A DNA stretch of 64,000 nt from Ructibacterium sp965146665 (GCA_965146665.1 CBCTHE010000011.1:71769-135768); one strand, 5' to 3'; positions 8,265-16,911 are shown, numbered from the stretch's first letter. Translations and numbers: made by a program. The notes: generated by a model not told the origin, from the sequence alone.

Positions 8265-10385
8265 TTACGCTTTCTCTGTCCGTTCCCCTTCACCCCGCCG
8301 GCGGTACCACCCGCAGAACGCAGCCAGAGGCATGGGCCTGCCGTAAAGATAGCCCTGGTATCTGGTGCAGCCCAGCTCTGCCAGCCGGTCCCGCTCCGCT
8401 TCCGTCTCAACCCGTTCCGCGATCACCTGAATGCCGAGCCGCTGGGAAAGCTGTACGATTCCGCCGATGATCTCACGCACCCGGCTGTTTCCCACCACCT
8501 GCTCCGTCAGAGAGCCGTCCAGTTTCACCTCGTCAAACAGCGTTTCCTGCAGCTGCAGGACCGAGCCGTGTCCCATGCCAAAGTCGTCCATGCTGACCCG
8601 AATTCCCATTTCCTTGATCTCCTGAATCCGCGCTTCGACCCGCGGGCTCAGATGCAGGGCAATCTGTTCCGTGAACTCCAGCACCAGCTTTTCGCCGGGC
8701 ACCCCGCACTCCCCCAGTATCTGTTTGAGCGCTGGGACAAAGTTCCCGCTCTCCAGCTGGAGCGGCAGAATGTTTACCGCCACAGATAGATCGGTTCCCA
8801 GCTGTGCTTCCATCTCCCGCAGCCCACGGCAGGCCCGCCGGAGCACATAGTCGCCCAGCTCGTTCAAAAATCCAGCCTGTTCCGCCAGGGCGATCATGAG
8901 CGGCGGAAAGATAAACTCCCTGTTCAAATAGTTCCAGCGCAAAAGCGCCTCCGTCTCACAGCAGGTTCCGTCCGCCTCCACCTGGGGCTGGAAATACAGC
9001 TCCAGCTCCTCCTCCTGCATGGCGTGGTACAAATCCCCCGATAGAATTTTTGCGGTCCGCCGGTCCGCGGCGCTGTTCCAGACCAGATTCTGGGTCCAGA
9101 TGATCTGCTCCCGGCTTCGCATATTCTCCTCCAGACTTCGGATATTCTCCAGAAAGCGCATATTCTCCTTTTTTTCACCCCATCGAATGAAGGGGATATA
9201 GATCAGCGTCCCCACCCCCAGATTAACCGCCTGGAGCACAACGCCGGCCCAGGAGCCCGTCGCCGTATAGCCGCTGAAAAATATGGGCACCGTCCATTCC
9301 ACGCTGTGGGTGACCAGCGGCACCAGCCCAAGCGCCATGGCCGCGCTGCTGATCAGCGTTAAAACCAGCGGTGTGAGGATGAATGGGACGATGATATAGG
9401 GATTCAATATAATGGGAAATCCAAAGACCAAAAATTCACTGATATTGAACAGCGCAGGAAACGCGCCGAACTTGGCCAGCCTCCGGTTTCTCTTCTGTCT
9501 GGCCGCAAGCAGGAGGGCCAGAACAAAACAGCAGGCCGCGCCGCAGCCGCCGAGAAACACAAAGGTGTCCAAAAATGTCTTGCTGAAAATCTGCGCGGGC
9601 GCAATGCCCATGGAAACCAGCGTCTGATTGTCCGTAACGCCCTGCTCAAAGAAATTCCGCGAAACCATTTCCAGGCTGTTGGTGCCATGTACACCAACGA
9701 ACCAGAGCGCGTGGGAAAGGAGCACATACAAAAGCGCGGACGGCAGATTGTTTCCCAGCCTTTCAAACAGCCCGGAAAAGGCCACGCCGCCGAAGTTCAG
9801 CACCTGATCCGCCCCGCCCAGGTTCAGCAAAAGATTCCCCAGCACGGCAAAGGCGGAAACAATCAGGATCGCGGGTGCCATGGCCCGGATCATCAGGTTG
9901 AACAGCGGATCTGTCCCCGAGGTATGCAGATACCGTATTTTTGCGATCCAGCACATGCTGGTCCGAAAGAGCCAGCATGAGACAAGGGTGATGCACAGAG
10001 CGGTGAAGCACCACTCTGGACCAAAGACGCTGGCGCTCTGGGACGGATAGACAAAGGCGATAAAACCGGACAGGGAAACCAGCGGATAGAATACCGCCGT
10101 CTCGCCGCCTGTGCACTCCCGGCCATAGGCATAGCTCACGGTCAGCACCATGATAAAGGCCAGATAACCGAAGGTCGCCTGGTACAGGCCACGGATCAGC
10201 AAAAGGAGCCGTCCGCCGGCAAAGGACGCCAGCCACGCCTGATAGGCCGGCACGGGAAAATTGGCAAACACAAGGGAAAATGAGCCCAGCAGGAGCAATG
10301 GGATCATGGAAAAAAGGCCCTCACGAATGGCCAGAAATGCGATACTTCCCCTTTTTTTGCCGGCCAACGATCTGAGGCTTTCCAT
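8265..10385 (-). CDS. PTS EIIC-like membrane domain fused to an EAL c-di-GMP phosphodiesterase domain
   Basis: A 706-residue fusion. Residues about 10-410 form a polytopic domain resembling the lactose/cellobiose-type PTS EIIC permease, including the HALWFVGVHGTNS motif. A short charged linker follows, then an EAL domain (about 450-690). The EAL active-site elements are visible: EALLRW, the Asn of NILP, LEFTE, DDFGMGHGS, the Lys of VKLDG, AERVE and QGYLYGRPM, so c-di-GMP hydrolysis is plausible. No EIIA, EIIB or HPr domain is attached, so the EIIC part may sense a sugar. The start at 10385 follows AAGGGG and lies 37 bases from a consensus promoter. Confidence 0.85.
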   Translation of the reverse strand: MESLRSLAGKKRGSIAFLAIREGLFSMIPLLLLGSFSLVFANFPVPAYQAWLASFAGGRLLLLIRGLYQATFGYLAFIMVLTVSYAYGRECTGGETAVFYPLVSLSGFIAFVYPSQSASVFGPEWCFTALCITLVSCWLFRTSMCWIAKIRYLHTSGTDPLFNLMIRAMAPAILIVSAFAVLGNLLLNLGGADQVLNFGGVAFSGLFERLGNNLPSALLYVLLSHALWFVGVHGTNSLEMVSRNFFEQGVTDNQTLVSMGIAPAQIFSKTFLDTFVFLGGCGAACCFVLALLLAARQKRNRRLAKFGAFPALFNISEFLVFGFPIILNPYIIVPFILTPLVLTLISSAAMALGLVPLVTHSVEWTVPIFFSGYTATGSWAGVVLQAVNLGVGTLIYIPFIRWGEKKENMRFLENIRSLEENMRSREQIIWTQNLVWNSAADRRTAKILSGDLYHAMQEEELELYFQPQVEADGTCCETEALLRWNYLNREFIFPPLMIALAEQAGFLNELGDYVLRRACRGLREMEAQLGTDLSVAVNILPLQLESGNFVPALKQILGECGVPGEKLVLEFTEQIALHLSPRVEARIQEIKEMGIRVSMDDFGMGHGSVLQLQETLFDEVKLDGSLTEQVVGNSRVREIIGGIVQLSQRLGIQVIAERVETEAERDRLAELGCTRYQGYLYGRPMPLAAFCGWYRRRGEGERTEKA

Positions 10386-10421
10386 ACGCAGCGTCCCCTT
10401 CCCTCTTTCAGCACTTTGTCT

Positions 10422-10450
10422 ATTATATTGGAAATACTGCGATCTGTCAA
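10422..10450 (-). promoter_or_regulatory. Consensus sigma-A promoter for the EIIC-EAL gene
   Basis: On the minus strand TTGACA (10445-10450), a 17-base spacer and TATAAT (10422-10427): a perfect consensus, unusual for a signalling gene. Confidence 0.85.
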
Positions 10451-10466
10451 GCGGAATCAGGGACAG

Positions 10467-10492
10467 AAAAACCCCTGCCAGAAGGCAGGGGT
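10467..10492 (-). terminator. Terminator after the GH88 gene
   Basis: On the minus strand ACCCCTGCC, loop TTCT, GGCAGGGGT then TTTTTC. It separates GH88 from the EIIC-EAL gene, which has its own promoter just beyond. Confidence 0.85.
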
Positions 10493-10510
10493 AAGCGTTC
10501 ACAGCCTTGG

Positions 10511-11626
10511 CTACCAGTACATCTTCCAGTCCGGCTTTTGGAAACGCATCAGTGCCTCCATGAAGAAATAATCGCCCCAGATGTTGCACTCCGGCTGGTC
10601 GCCGTTTGGCCGGGAGTACATTCCGTCTGTGAGAATCCCGTTGGATTCCGGGATCCGTTCGGTCAGATAGGAATCAATCAGGGATTCCATCATGCACTCC
10701 GCCTGTTTCATAAAATCGGGATTGTCCTCATGCTTCTGCATCTCCAGGATTCCGCACAGGGCAATGGCCGCGGCCGAGCTGTCACGGGGCTGGTCGTCGC
10801 CGTCCGTAAAAATCATATCCCAGAAGGGGACATGGTCGCTGGGCAGCTTGCTCAGAAACACCTCGGTCACGCCCCGGTACAGGGGCAGCAAGGCCGGGTC
10901 CTTGGTATAGCAGTAACTCAGGGCAAGGCCGTATACGCCCCAGGCCTGCCCCCGCGCCCAGATGGAGTCATCCGCATAGCCCTGATGAGTCACGCCGCGG
11001 TCGGGCGCGCCGGTCTTGGGATCAAAATAATAGGTATGGAAGGTGGTGAAATCCACCCGGATGACGTTGCTGACAGACGCCTTCAGGTGGCTCAGGGCAT
11101 GCGTCCGGTACTTCGGGTCGCCGGTGGCCTCTGTCGCCCAGAACAGCAGCGGGATGTTCAGCATACAGTCGATGATCAGCCGGTAATTGTCCGGGTTGTC
11201 ATCCATGGGTCCCCAGGCCTGCAAAAATCCGCCCACCGGCCGAAACCGCTTGAGCAGGGTATCCGCAGCCGAAACCGCCGCGTCCTTTGCGTCCTCATCC
11301 CGGTACAGCTTCCAGGGCGCCACACAGGACAGGGTATACAGAAAACCCAGGTCATGATGCGCCACCGCGCACTGGTCGTCGATCCGCTTTTTGAAGATCT
11401 GCACCTGACGCTCTGCCGCCGTCTTGTATTTTTCGTCCCCGGTCAGCTCATAGGCCAGATTGAGCATACCCGGCCAGAAGCCCTCGGTCCAGCTCTTGCC
11501 GCTTCCCTTGGGGTACACATAATTTTTGCTCTGCTCCGCCGGATAGGAATCCGCAAATTCCTCCAGCATGCGGTCGATCTGTTTCAGACAGTACGACTGG
11601 GCTTTTTCCAACTTCTGCTTCTCCAT
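10511..11626 (-). CDS. Glycoside hydrolase family 88 (unsaturated glucuronyl hydrolase-like)
   Basis: A 371-residue (alpha/alpha)6-barrel enzyme of the GH88/GH105 type, which removes the unsaturated uronic acid left by polysaccharide lyases from non-reducing ends. Two aspartates matching the catalytic pair of characterised family members are visible in HHDLGF (D92) and IIDCMLN (D153), with conserved W/G segments (WTEGFWPGML, WARGQAWGVYGLA, DSSAAAIA). There is no signal peptide, so it is cytoplasmic and would act on imported oligosaccharides. The start at 11626 is chosen for AAAGGAG seven bases upstream. It is divergent from an AraC regulator, its likely controller. Confidence 0.9.
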   Translation of the reverse strand: MEKQKLEKAQSYCLKQIDRMLEEFADSYPAEQSKNYVYPKGSGKSWTEGFWPGMLNLAYELTGDEKYKTAAERQVQIFKKRIDDQCAVAHHDLGFLYTLSCVAPWKLYRDEDAKDAAVSAADTLLKRFRPVGGFLQAWGPMDDNPDNYRLIIDCMLNIPLLFWATEATGDPKYRTHALSHLKASVSNVIRVDFTTFHTYYFDPKTGAPDRGVTHQGYADDSIWARGQAWGVYGLALSYCYTKDPALLPLYRGVTEVFLSKLPSDHVPFWDMIFTDGDDQPRDSSAAAIALCGILEMQKHEDNPDFMKQAECMMESLIDSYLTERIPESNGILTDGMYSRPNGDQPECNIWGDYFFMEALMRFQKPDWKMYW

Positions 11627-11726
11627 ACTTCTGCTCCTTTGCAATGTATTTGTCTCTGGTTCTCAGCATACCATACATTCCCAGAATTGTCCAGATGAAA
11701 TGCCCTGCTGAGACAAAATTTTTTAC

Positions 11727-11755
11727 TTGTATTCTCGCTCCTGCTGTGCTATAGT
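11727..11755 (+). promoter_or_regulatory. Promoter for the AraC regulator gene
   Basis: TTGTAT (11727-11732), a 17-base spacer and TATAGT (11750-11755) in the 200-base divergent interval between GH88 and the AraC gene. Confidence 0.6.
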
Positions 11756-11828
11756 AAAGGCAAAATGACAGGGGCCGCCGCCTTATCCGGGATGCGGCGC
11801 GCCCTGGCGTTCACGGAGGGACGGCCCA

Positions 11829-12692
11829 ATGAACATCTACAGGTCTGACGACTTCTTCAGGGACAGCGACATGGTTTATATCTCCCCGGTCAACCAGAGC
11901 ACAGCCATGGAAGAGCCGCATATGCACGAGTTTTTGGAACTCGTCTACATATACGGCGGCGCGGGATGCCACAGCATTGACGGACAGGTCTTTCAGGTGA
12001 CAAAGGGTGACCTGATCTTTATCAATCTTGGCCAGACCCACGCCATTCTCTCCGGGGGCATGCAGTGTATCAACTGCCTGCTCAGGCCGGAATTTCTCAG
12101 TGAGACACTGGTCAATCCCCGGGACAGCGAGGTACTGTTCTCTCTCGCCCTATTTGACGGCTTTGACAGGGAATTTGACCACTCCCGCTGTGTCGTCCGG
12201 TTTCAAGGGGAGGATTTGCTGGAGCTGCACAGCCTGTTTGGCTATATGGTCCGGGAGGCCGCGGCGCGGCAGAAGGGCTATCAGTTTGTGCTTTCCGGCT
12301 ATATGCGGGTGGTCCTGTCTAAAATGGTCCGCGCCCTGGATCAGGACAGCCGCGCTGTCACAGCCGGCCGGCTGAACATGGAAATTATACAGTATGTGAA
12401 TGAGCACTGCTTCGGCCAGTTCTCCCTGAGCCAGCTGGCGGAAAAATACTTTTACAACCCCAACTATCTGAGCACCAAATTCCGGGAGGTCAGCGGGAAA
12501 AGCCTTTCCTCCTATATCCGGGAGCGGCGGATGGATGAGGCCGTCCGGCTCCTGACAGAGACCAGTCTGTCTGTGGAGGCGGTCTCCAATGCCGTCGGAT
12601 ATCTGGAAAAGGGCCATTTTTACGCGGCCTTTAAGAGGCATACCGGCATGACACCCAACCAGTACCGGAACGCCAAACGAAATCAAATCTGA
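11829..12692 (+). CDS. AraC-family regulator with cupin sensor domain
   Basis: A 287-residue cytoplasmic transcription factor. The N-terminal 80 residues form a cupin-like sugar-binding fold (PHMHEFLELVYIYGG, GDLIFINLGQTHAI), and residues about 185-283 contain two helix-turn-helix units (FSLSQLAEKYFYNPNYLSTKFREV and the C-terminal GYLEKGHFYAAFKRH...TPNQYR signature). GGAGGG lies eight bases before the ATG. It is divergent from GH88 and upstream of the ADP-ribosylglycohydrolase-fold gene, so it probably senses an oligosaccharide from uronic-acid polymers and controls both sides. The inducer is inferred. Confidence 0.88.
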   Translation: MNIYRSDDFFRDSDMVYISPVNQSTAMEEPHMHEFLELVYIYGGAGCHSIDGQVFQVTKGDLIFINLGQTHAILSGGMQCINCLLRPEFLSETLVNPRDSEVLFSLALFDGFDREFDHSRCVVRFQGEDLLELHSLFGYMVREAAARQKGYQFVLSGYMRVVLSKMVRALDQDSRAVTAGRLNMEIIQYVNEHCFGQFSLSQLAEKYFYNPNYLSTKFREVSGKSLSSYIRERRMDEAVRLLTETSLSVEAVSNAVGYLEKGHFYAAFKRHTGMTPNQYRNAKRNQI

Positions 12693-12723
12693 GAATTGGA
12701 TACCCAAACCTGAACTTTTTAGA

Positions 12724-12752
12724 TTGTTTCCCCCTTTTCCCCTTGCTATAAT
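12724..12752 (+). promoter_or_regulatory. Promoter for the ADP-ribosylglycohydrolase-fold gene
   Basis: TTGTTT (12724-12729), a 17-base spacer and TATAAT (12747-12752), 25 bases before the ATG at 12777. Confidence 0.7.
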
Positions 12753-12776
12753 AAGGCCAGAAAAGGGGGTTTTATC

Positions 12777-14318
12777 ATGCAAATCAAGTTTGAAACACTC
12801 AAGGACAAAATACTTGGCTGCTGGACCGGGAAAAACATCGGCGGGGTACTGGGCGCGCCCTTTGAGGGCAAGCGCGGCACCTTTGACACGGATTTCTACG
12901 TCCAGGAAAATTTGGAGGGCAATCCGCCGCCCAACGACGACCTGGACCTCCAGCTGGTCTGGCTGGCGGCCGCTGAAAAATACGGCCAGCAGCTGAACGC
13001 GGAACTTTTAGGGGAATACTGGCTGACCTTTATTATGCCCGACTGGAACGAATACGGCCGCGGCAAGGCCAATCTGCGCGCCGGGCTTCAGCCTCCCCTG
13101 AGCGGTCACGCGGACAACGCCTACCGCAACAGCTGCGGCTGTTTTATCCGGAGCGAGGTGTGGGCCTGCCTGTGTCCCGGCAATCCCGCCCTGGCGGTAA
13201 AATTCGCCTATGAGGACGCCGTCATTGACCACAGCGGCGACGGCATGTACGGAGAGTTGTTCTGCGCCGCGGTGGAGAGCGCCGCCTTTGTGGAATCTGA
13301 CCGGGACCGGCTGGTGGAAATCGGTTTGTCCTATATTCCGGAGGACTGTCTGGTGGCCAGGGCGGTTCGGCTGGCGCAGGAATGCCGGGAGAGCGGTCTT
13401 GACTGGAAGGCGGCGCGCGTCCGCATGATGCGGGAGGTCCCCGGCACCTTTGGCCTTCAGGGCAAACTGCCGGCAGAGATGGAGGATTTCCCCACCACAC
13501 CGTCCGGAAACGACTGTCCCAACAACCTTGGACTGATGATGATCGCCTGGCTGTACGGGGATAACGATTTCGGCAAGAGCCTTTGCATTGCAGTGAACTG
13601 CGGCGAGGACACAGACTGCACCGCCGGAACGCTGGGTGCTATATTCGGCATTATCCATGGGGAAAGCCGTCTGCCCGAACAGTGGACCAAGCCCATTGGC
13701 GGCATCATCAACACGCTGTGCATTGAGCGTTCCAAAGCCGCTCTGCTGGGTGGAATTCCGCAGACTGTTGAAGCGCTTTCCGACCGTATCCTCCGTACCA
13801 TCCCGCGATTTCTGGACCGGGATACCTGTGACGTGCTTGCCCCGGGCGGCTATACAGTCAGCGTACAGGGAGACCTGTTCTGTCACGACCGGGAGCTGCA
13901 GTTCCTGCCCGGGCTTGGCTGGACCGCGGAACCCCGCTCTCCCATCTCCCATGAGCGGTTCGGTCCCATGACCATCCGCAGGGATTATCACATGTTCACC
14001 CTGTATCTGGACCATCCGGACGGCGTGTATCTCAAGGCCGGCGAGCCGCTACGCCTGCATCTGTCCGCCGAATCCACCCCGTTTAGCCAACAGCAGTGGA
14101 TGAACGTCCGAATCCATGCGCCGGCGGCCATCGAGGTCCGGCCCGGACGTTCGCTGAGCCTGCCTCTGCAGAACACGCACAGCACCCCGGCGGAGATCCC
14201 GCTGGAGCTGACCGCGGCATGTCCGGACTTTGGCCATGCGGATATTCTGATTGAGGCAGCGCTGGAGGGGCGCCACACCTGGGGCGCGGTCAGGACACGT
14301 CTGTACGTCAAGGCCTGA
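12777..14318 (+). CDS. ADP-ribosylglycohydrolase-fold protein with C-terminal beta domain
   Basis: A 513-residue protein. Residues 1 to about 345 show the PF03747 pattern: an N-terminal GCWTGKNIGGVLGAPFEG, the acidic pair NDDLD (D54, D55) and the C-terminal metal motif GEDTDCTAG (D278, D280). These are the positions that hold two magnesium ions in ADP-ribosyl hydrolases. The last 150 residues are beta-rich and unrecognised. Classical members remove ADP-ribose from proteins or dinitrogenase reductase. Here the neighbours are a GH88 hydrolase and a sugar-type AraC regulator, so a glycoside substrate is at least as likely. AGGGGG precedes the start. Confidence 0.82.
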   Translation: MQIKFETLKDKILGCWTGKNIGGVLGAPFEGKRGTFDTDFYVQENLEGNPPPNDDLDLQLVWLAAAEKYGQQLNAELLGEYWLTFIMPDWNEYGRGKANLRAGLQPPLSGHADNAYRNSCGCFIRSEVWACLCPGNPALAVKFAYEDAVIDHSGDGMYGELFCAAVESAAFVESDRDRLVEIGLSYIPEDCLVARAVRLAQECRESGLDWKAARVRMMREVPGTFGLQGKLPAEMEDFPTTPSGNDCPNNLGLMMIAWLYGDNDFGKSLCIAVNCGEDTDCTAGTLGAIFGIIHGESRLPEQWTKPIGGIINTLCIERSKAALLGGIPQTVEALSDRILRTIPRFLDRDTCDVLAPGGYTVSVQGDLFCHDRELQFLPGLGWTAEPRSPISHERFGPMTIRRDYHMFTLYLDHPDGVYLKAGEPLRLHLSAESTPFSQQQWMNVRIHAPAAIEVRPGRSLSLPLQNTHSTPAEIPLELTAACPDFGHADILIEAALEGRHTWGAVRTRLYVKA

Positions 14319-14350
14319 CGGGTATCGCTTTTCTCCTGTTCCGCCGCAAA

Positions 14351-14385
14351 AACCCGGCTGGGAATTCCTCCCAGCCGGGTTATCT
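14351..14385. terminator. Bidirectional terminator
   Basis: AACCCGGCTGGGA with its exact complement and a short loop, followed by ATCTTTTAT, between the convergent ADP-ribosylglycohydrolase-fold and DUF2461 genes. Confidence 0.8.
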
Positions 14386-14405
14386 TTTATCCTGTCCACT
14401 GGGGC

Positions 14406-15089
14406 TTACACAGCACCCGTGTCTACGATCAATCCCTCGCAGAAAAAGTCATAGACCGGCTTGAGCAGGGCGAATCCCTCCGCCAGGGTCCGCCAGAGAT
14501 CCTCTGAAAACAGCAGGTCAAAATCCTCGCTGTTGTGCATAAAGGCAATGCACTTCCGGTTCAGCCACTGCTGTTTTTCCTCCGGCTCGCCGGGATAGTG
14601 ACTGCGCTTGTAGAGCTCTCCCTCCATGCCGAAAATATCCTGTCCGGCATAGGCCCGCCGAGCCATCTGGAAAGACTTGTCCCCGCGCAGAATAATCTCC
14701 CGCAGGGCCTGCATATTCGCGGCCGGGATGTCATAGTACCCGCAGCCATACCGGAACCCCCGGGGCGAAAATTCAACGACAAACCCCGGCGGACAGCGGT
14801 ACTCCTTTTTGTCCCGCATAAAGACGCACCACATCACGTCACGGTAAATGGATTTATCCCTGGAAAAGCGCGTATCCCGATAGATCCTTGAAATGCACTT
14901 CCCCACCTTGGCCAGGGTGACCAGCTGCGGATCTATGGCCTGCATGGCCGGCGCAAGCTGTTCCGTCAGCTCTGTCATGGGCTCCAGCACATACCGCTGG
15001 TACTGCTCTCTGTGCGTCTGAAACCACGCCCGGCTGTCCTGCATCCGGTTGTCGAACAAAAAGTCCAGCGTCTTCTCTGAAATTGGCAT
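14406..15089 (-). CDS. DUF2461 (TIGR02453) family protein
   Basis: A 227-residue cytoplasmic protein of the widespread DUF2461 family, recognised by the N-terminal LDFLFDNRMQDSRAWFQTHR, the RDTRFSRDKSIYRD segment and the GCGYYDI and PGFVVEFSP stretches. No biochemical role is established. The start at 15089 follows a G-rich ribosome site and fits the family N-terminus, where proteins begin a few residues before the L-x-F-L motif. It is a single gene, divergent from DAHP synthase. Confidence 0.82.
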   Translation of the reverse strand: MPISEKTLDFLFDNRMQDSRAWFQTHREQYQRYVLEPMTELTEQLAPAMQAIDPQLVTLAKVGKCISRIYRDTRFSRDKSIYRDVMWCVFMRDKKEYRCPPGFVVEFSPRGFRYGCGYYDIPAANMQALREIILRGDKSFQMARRAYAGQDIFGMEGELYKRSHYPGEPEEKQQWLNRKCIAFMHNSEDFDLLFSEDLWRTLAEGFALLKPVYDFFCEGLIVDTGAV

Positions 15090-15160
15090 AGCACCGCCCC
15101 CATATCTTTTGTAAGTCTGCATCAACCATATCACAGTTTGCGGTGTTTTTCAAGTACATA

Positions 15161-15189
15161 TTGACTGATCCGAAAAAAATTGCTACAAT
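15161..15189 (+). promoter_or_regulatory. Promoter for DAHP synthase
   Basis: TTGACT (15161-15166), a 17-base spacer and TACAAT (15184-15189), 31 bases before the start codon. There is no room for a T-box or attenuator leader. Confidence 0.75.
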
Positions 15190-15220
15190 GGTGTCAGCAA
15201 AGAATCGGAGGTAACCATAT

Positions 15221-16252
15221 ATGGGATTTCAATATAAAAAGCAAATGCCGTCGGCCCAGCATCTCAAAGAGCTGATTCCGGTCACGCCCGCCATGGCAAA
15301 ACGGCGGCGGGCACGAATGGACGCGCTGGAGCGTATCCTCTCCGGCGGGGACAGCCGGCTGCTGTTGATCATCGGCCCCTGTTCCGCAGACAGCGAGGAA
15401 GCTGTTCTGGACTACATCACCAAGCTCGCCGCCATTCAGGAAGCGGTCAGCGACCGGATCTTTATCGTTCCGCGGGTCTATACCAACAAGCCGCGCACCA
15501 CCGGAGAGGGCTATAAGGGCATGATGCACCAGCCCGACCCCGCCGAGGCCCCGGACGCATTCGCAGGCATCAAGGCCATTCGCCGGATGCATCTGCGGGT
15601 GCTGGCGGAGACCGATTTTGTAGCCGCGGATGAAATGCTCTACCCTGACAACCATCCCTATCTGGACGACATTCTGGGCTATGTCGCGGTGGGGGCCCGC
15701 TCTGTGGAAAACCAGCATCACCGGCTGGTGGCAAGCGGCGTGGATCTTCCTGTGGGGATGAAAAATGGAACGGGCGGCGACATCTCCGTCATGTTCAACG
15801 CCATACAGGCGGCCCAGCACGGCCACGATTTCATCTATCAAACCTATGAGGTGAGCACCGGGGGGAATCCCTATGCCCATGCCATTCTGCGCGGCGGGGT
15901 GGACGAGCGCGGGCGGAACATCCCCAACTACCACTATGAGGACCTGCTCCGGATTGCGGACGCATACGACAAAAAAGGCTTTGCGAATCCCGCGGTCATT
16001 GTTGACACCAACCACAACAACTCCGCCAAGCAATACCGCCAGCAGCCGCGGATCGCTTCGGAGGTTATGCACAGCATGGCATATGAGCCCCTTCTGAAAC
16101 GGATCATCAAGGGCTTTATGATTGAGAGCTATCTGGAGCCGGGCGCCCAGAAGATTGAGGAAAACCGGATCTACGGCAAATCCATCACCGACCCCTGTCT
16201 GGGCTGGGCGGAGACCGAGCTCATGATCTATGACATGGCGGAAAAGCTGTAG
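15221..16252 (+). CDS. 3-deoxy-7-phosphoheptulonate synthase, type I alpha
   Basis: A 343-residue enzyme condensing phosphoenolpyruvate and erythrose-4-phosphate, the entry step to chorismate and the aromatic amino acids. Signatures are LLIIGPCSADS (about 48-58), PRVYTNKPRTTGEGYKG, the GARSVENQ/HR loop, GMKNGTGG and the metal/ligand motif VDTNHNNS, where the family usually has DCSHANS. Length matches AroF/G/H enzymes without an extra regulatory domain. Feedback control, if any, would use the core barrel as in AroG. GGAGGT precedes the ATG, and it is monocistronic. Confidence 0.95.
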   Translation: MGFQYKKQMPSAQHLKELIPVTPAMAKRRRARMDALERILSGGDSRLLLIIGPCSADSEEAVLDYITKLAAIQEAVSDRIFIVPRVYTNKPRTTGEGYKGMMHQPDPAEAPDAFAGIKAIRRMHLRVLAETDFVAADEMLYPDNHPYLDDILGYVAVGARSVENQHHRLVASGVDLPVGMKNGTGGDISVMFNAIQAAQHGHDFIYQTYEVSTGGNPYAHAILRGGVDERGRNIPNYHYEDLLRIADAYDKKGFANPAVIVDTNHNNSAKQYRQQPRIASEVMHSMAYEPLLKRIIKGFMIESYLEPGAQKIEENRIYGKSITDPCLGWAETELMIYDMAEKL

Positions 16253-16346
16253 CACTGCCTGTTCATCCCATCGGTTCCGGCGGACTGCCGCCAAGGTCCC
16301 GCCTGAAGCTGTATCGCGGCAGATTATTACCATAACTTTAAAACGA

Positions 16347-16384
16347 AAAACAGCGTCTGACCCCAGCGGGCAGACGCTGTTTCT
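16347..16384 (+). terminator. Terminator after DAHP synthase
   Basis: AAACAGCGTCTG with its exact complement around an eleven-base loop, ending in TTTCT, about 95 bases past the stop. Confidence 0.85.
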
Positions 16385-16461
16385 ATTGAAGCGATTCCCT
16401 CATCCGCGACTAGCCATAAGAGGGCCGAAACCATGCGGTTTCACTCTCCCATGTCTACACA

Positions 16462-16554
16462 TCAACGGAAATTCCATTTACACCATGCCATGCAGACAAT
16501 CACAAACAAAACCGCAAGCCCAATGTAGCCGAGAATCATTTTTCCACGTTTCAT
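16462..16554 (-). CDS. Predicted 30-residue single-helix membrane microprotein
   Basis: On the minus strand AAAGGAG lies about eight bases before ATG at 16554. The frame encodes a basic start (MKRGK), a hydrophobic stretch of about 19 residues (ILGYIGLAVLFVIVCMAW) and a short basic tail ending NFR. This is the normal layout of a small bacterial membrane protein. No family is recognised. It sits in the gap between DAHP synthase and the ribbon-helix-helix gene, near clustered repeats. The call rests only on the ribosome site and composition. Confidence 0.5.
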   Translation of the reverse strand: MKRGKMILGYIGLAVLFVIVCMAWCKWNFR

Positions 16555-16610
16555 CCTTCTTGCTCCTTTCCAAGATTGATCCAGCCCTTGATTGGAATGC
16601 TCTCCAAATG

Positions 16611-16685
16611 ATACCGGTAATACGGATTGCTGTACTGGTATTATGAACCGTTGTTTTACAACAGTATACGCTACATTACAGTATA
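16611..16685. promoter_or_regulatory. Cluster of short repeats, possible operator
   Basis: ACAGTATA occurs at 16661-16668 and 16678-16685, a 17-base period, preceded by the inverted pair TAATAC (16618-16623) and GTATTA (16638-16643). A TATAAT-like box lies at 16712-16717. The cluster lies between the microprotein and the ribbon-helix-helix gene, the usual place for an autoregulatory operator of that family. Confidence 0.4.
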
Positions 16686-16749
16686 AGTCAATATTTTATA
16701 CCGTATTTTGTTATAATATAAGCATCACTATTTCACAGGAGGGCAGATC

Positions 16750-16911
16750 ATGAAGCCATTGAAAGAAAGTATCAATCTAACCCTAGACAATGATATCCTG
16801 AAAGAAATCCGTGCGTTGGCGGAACGGGATGACCGTTCTGTATCTTCCTACGTCAATCTGATTCTGAAAAAGCATCTGGTCAGACTGCATGAGGAAAACA
16901 CGAAGTCATAA
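16750..16911 (+). CDS. Ribbon-helix-helix (CopG/Arc-type) small DNA-binding protein
   Basis: A 53-residue protein beginning after AGGAGGGCAGATC. The first strand (ESINLTLDNDILKEI) and the two helices (ALAERDDRSVSSYVNLILKKHL) follow the ribbon-helix-helix pattern, in which a dimer inserts a beta ribbon in the major groove. It is likely an autorepressor or the antitoxin-type partner of a lost toxin. No toxin gene is seen next to it. The upstream repeats at 16611-16685 are the candidate operator. Confidence 0.7.
   Translation: MKPLKESINLTLDNDILKEIRALAERDDRSVSSYVNLILKKHLVRLHEENTKS

Noticed and set aside
13008..14015. A 335-codon open frame antisense to the ADP-ribosylglycohydrolase-fold gene
   Set aside because: Shadow frame; the plus-strand gene has motifs, promoter and ribosome site.
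15194..16333. A 379-codon open frame antisense to DAHP synthase
   Set aside because: Shadow frame covering a clearly recognised enzyme on the other strand.
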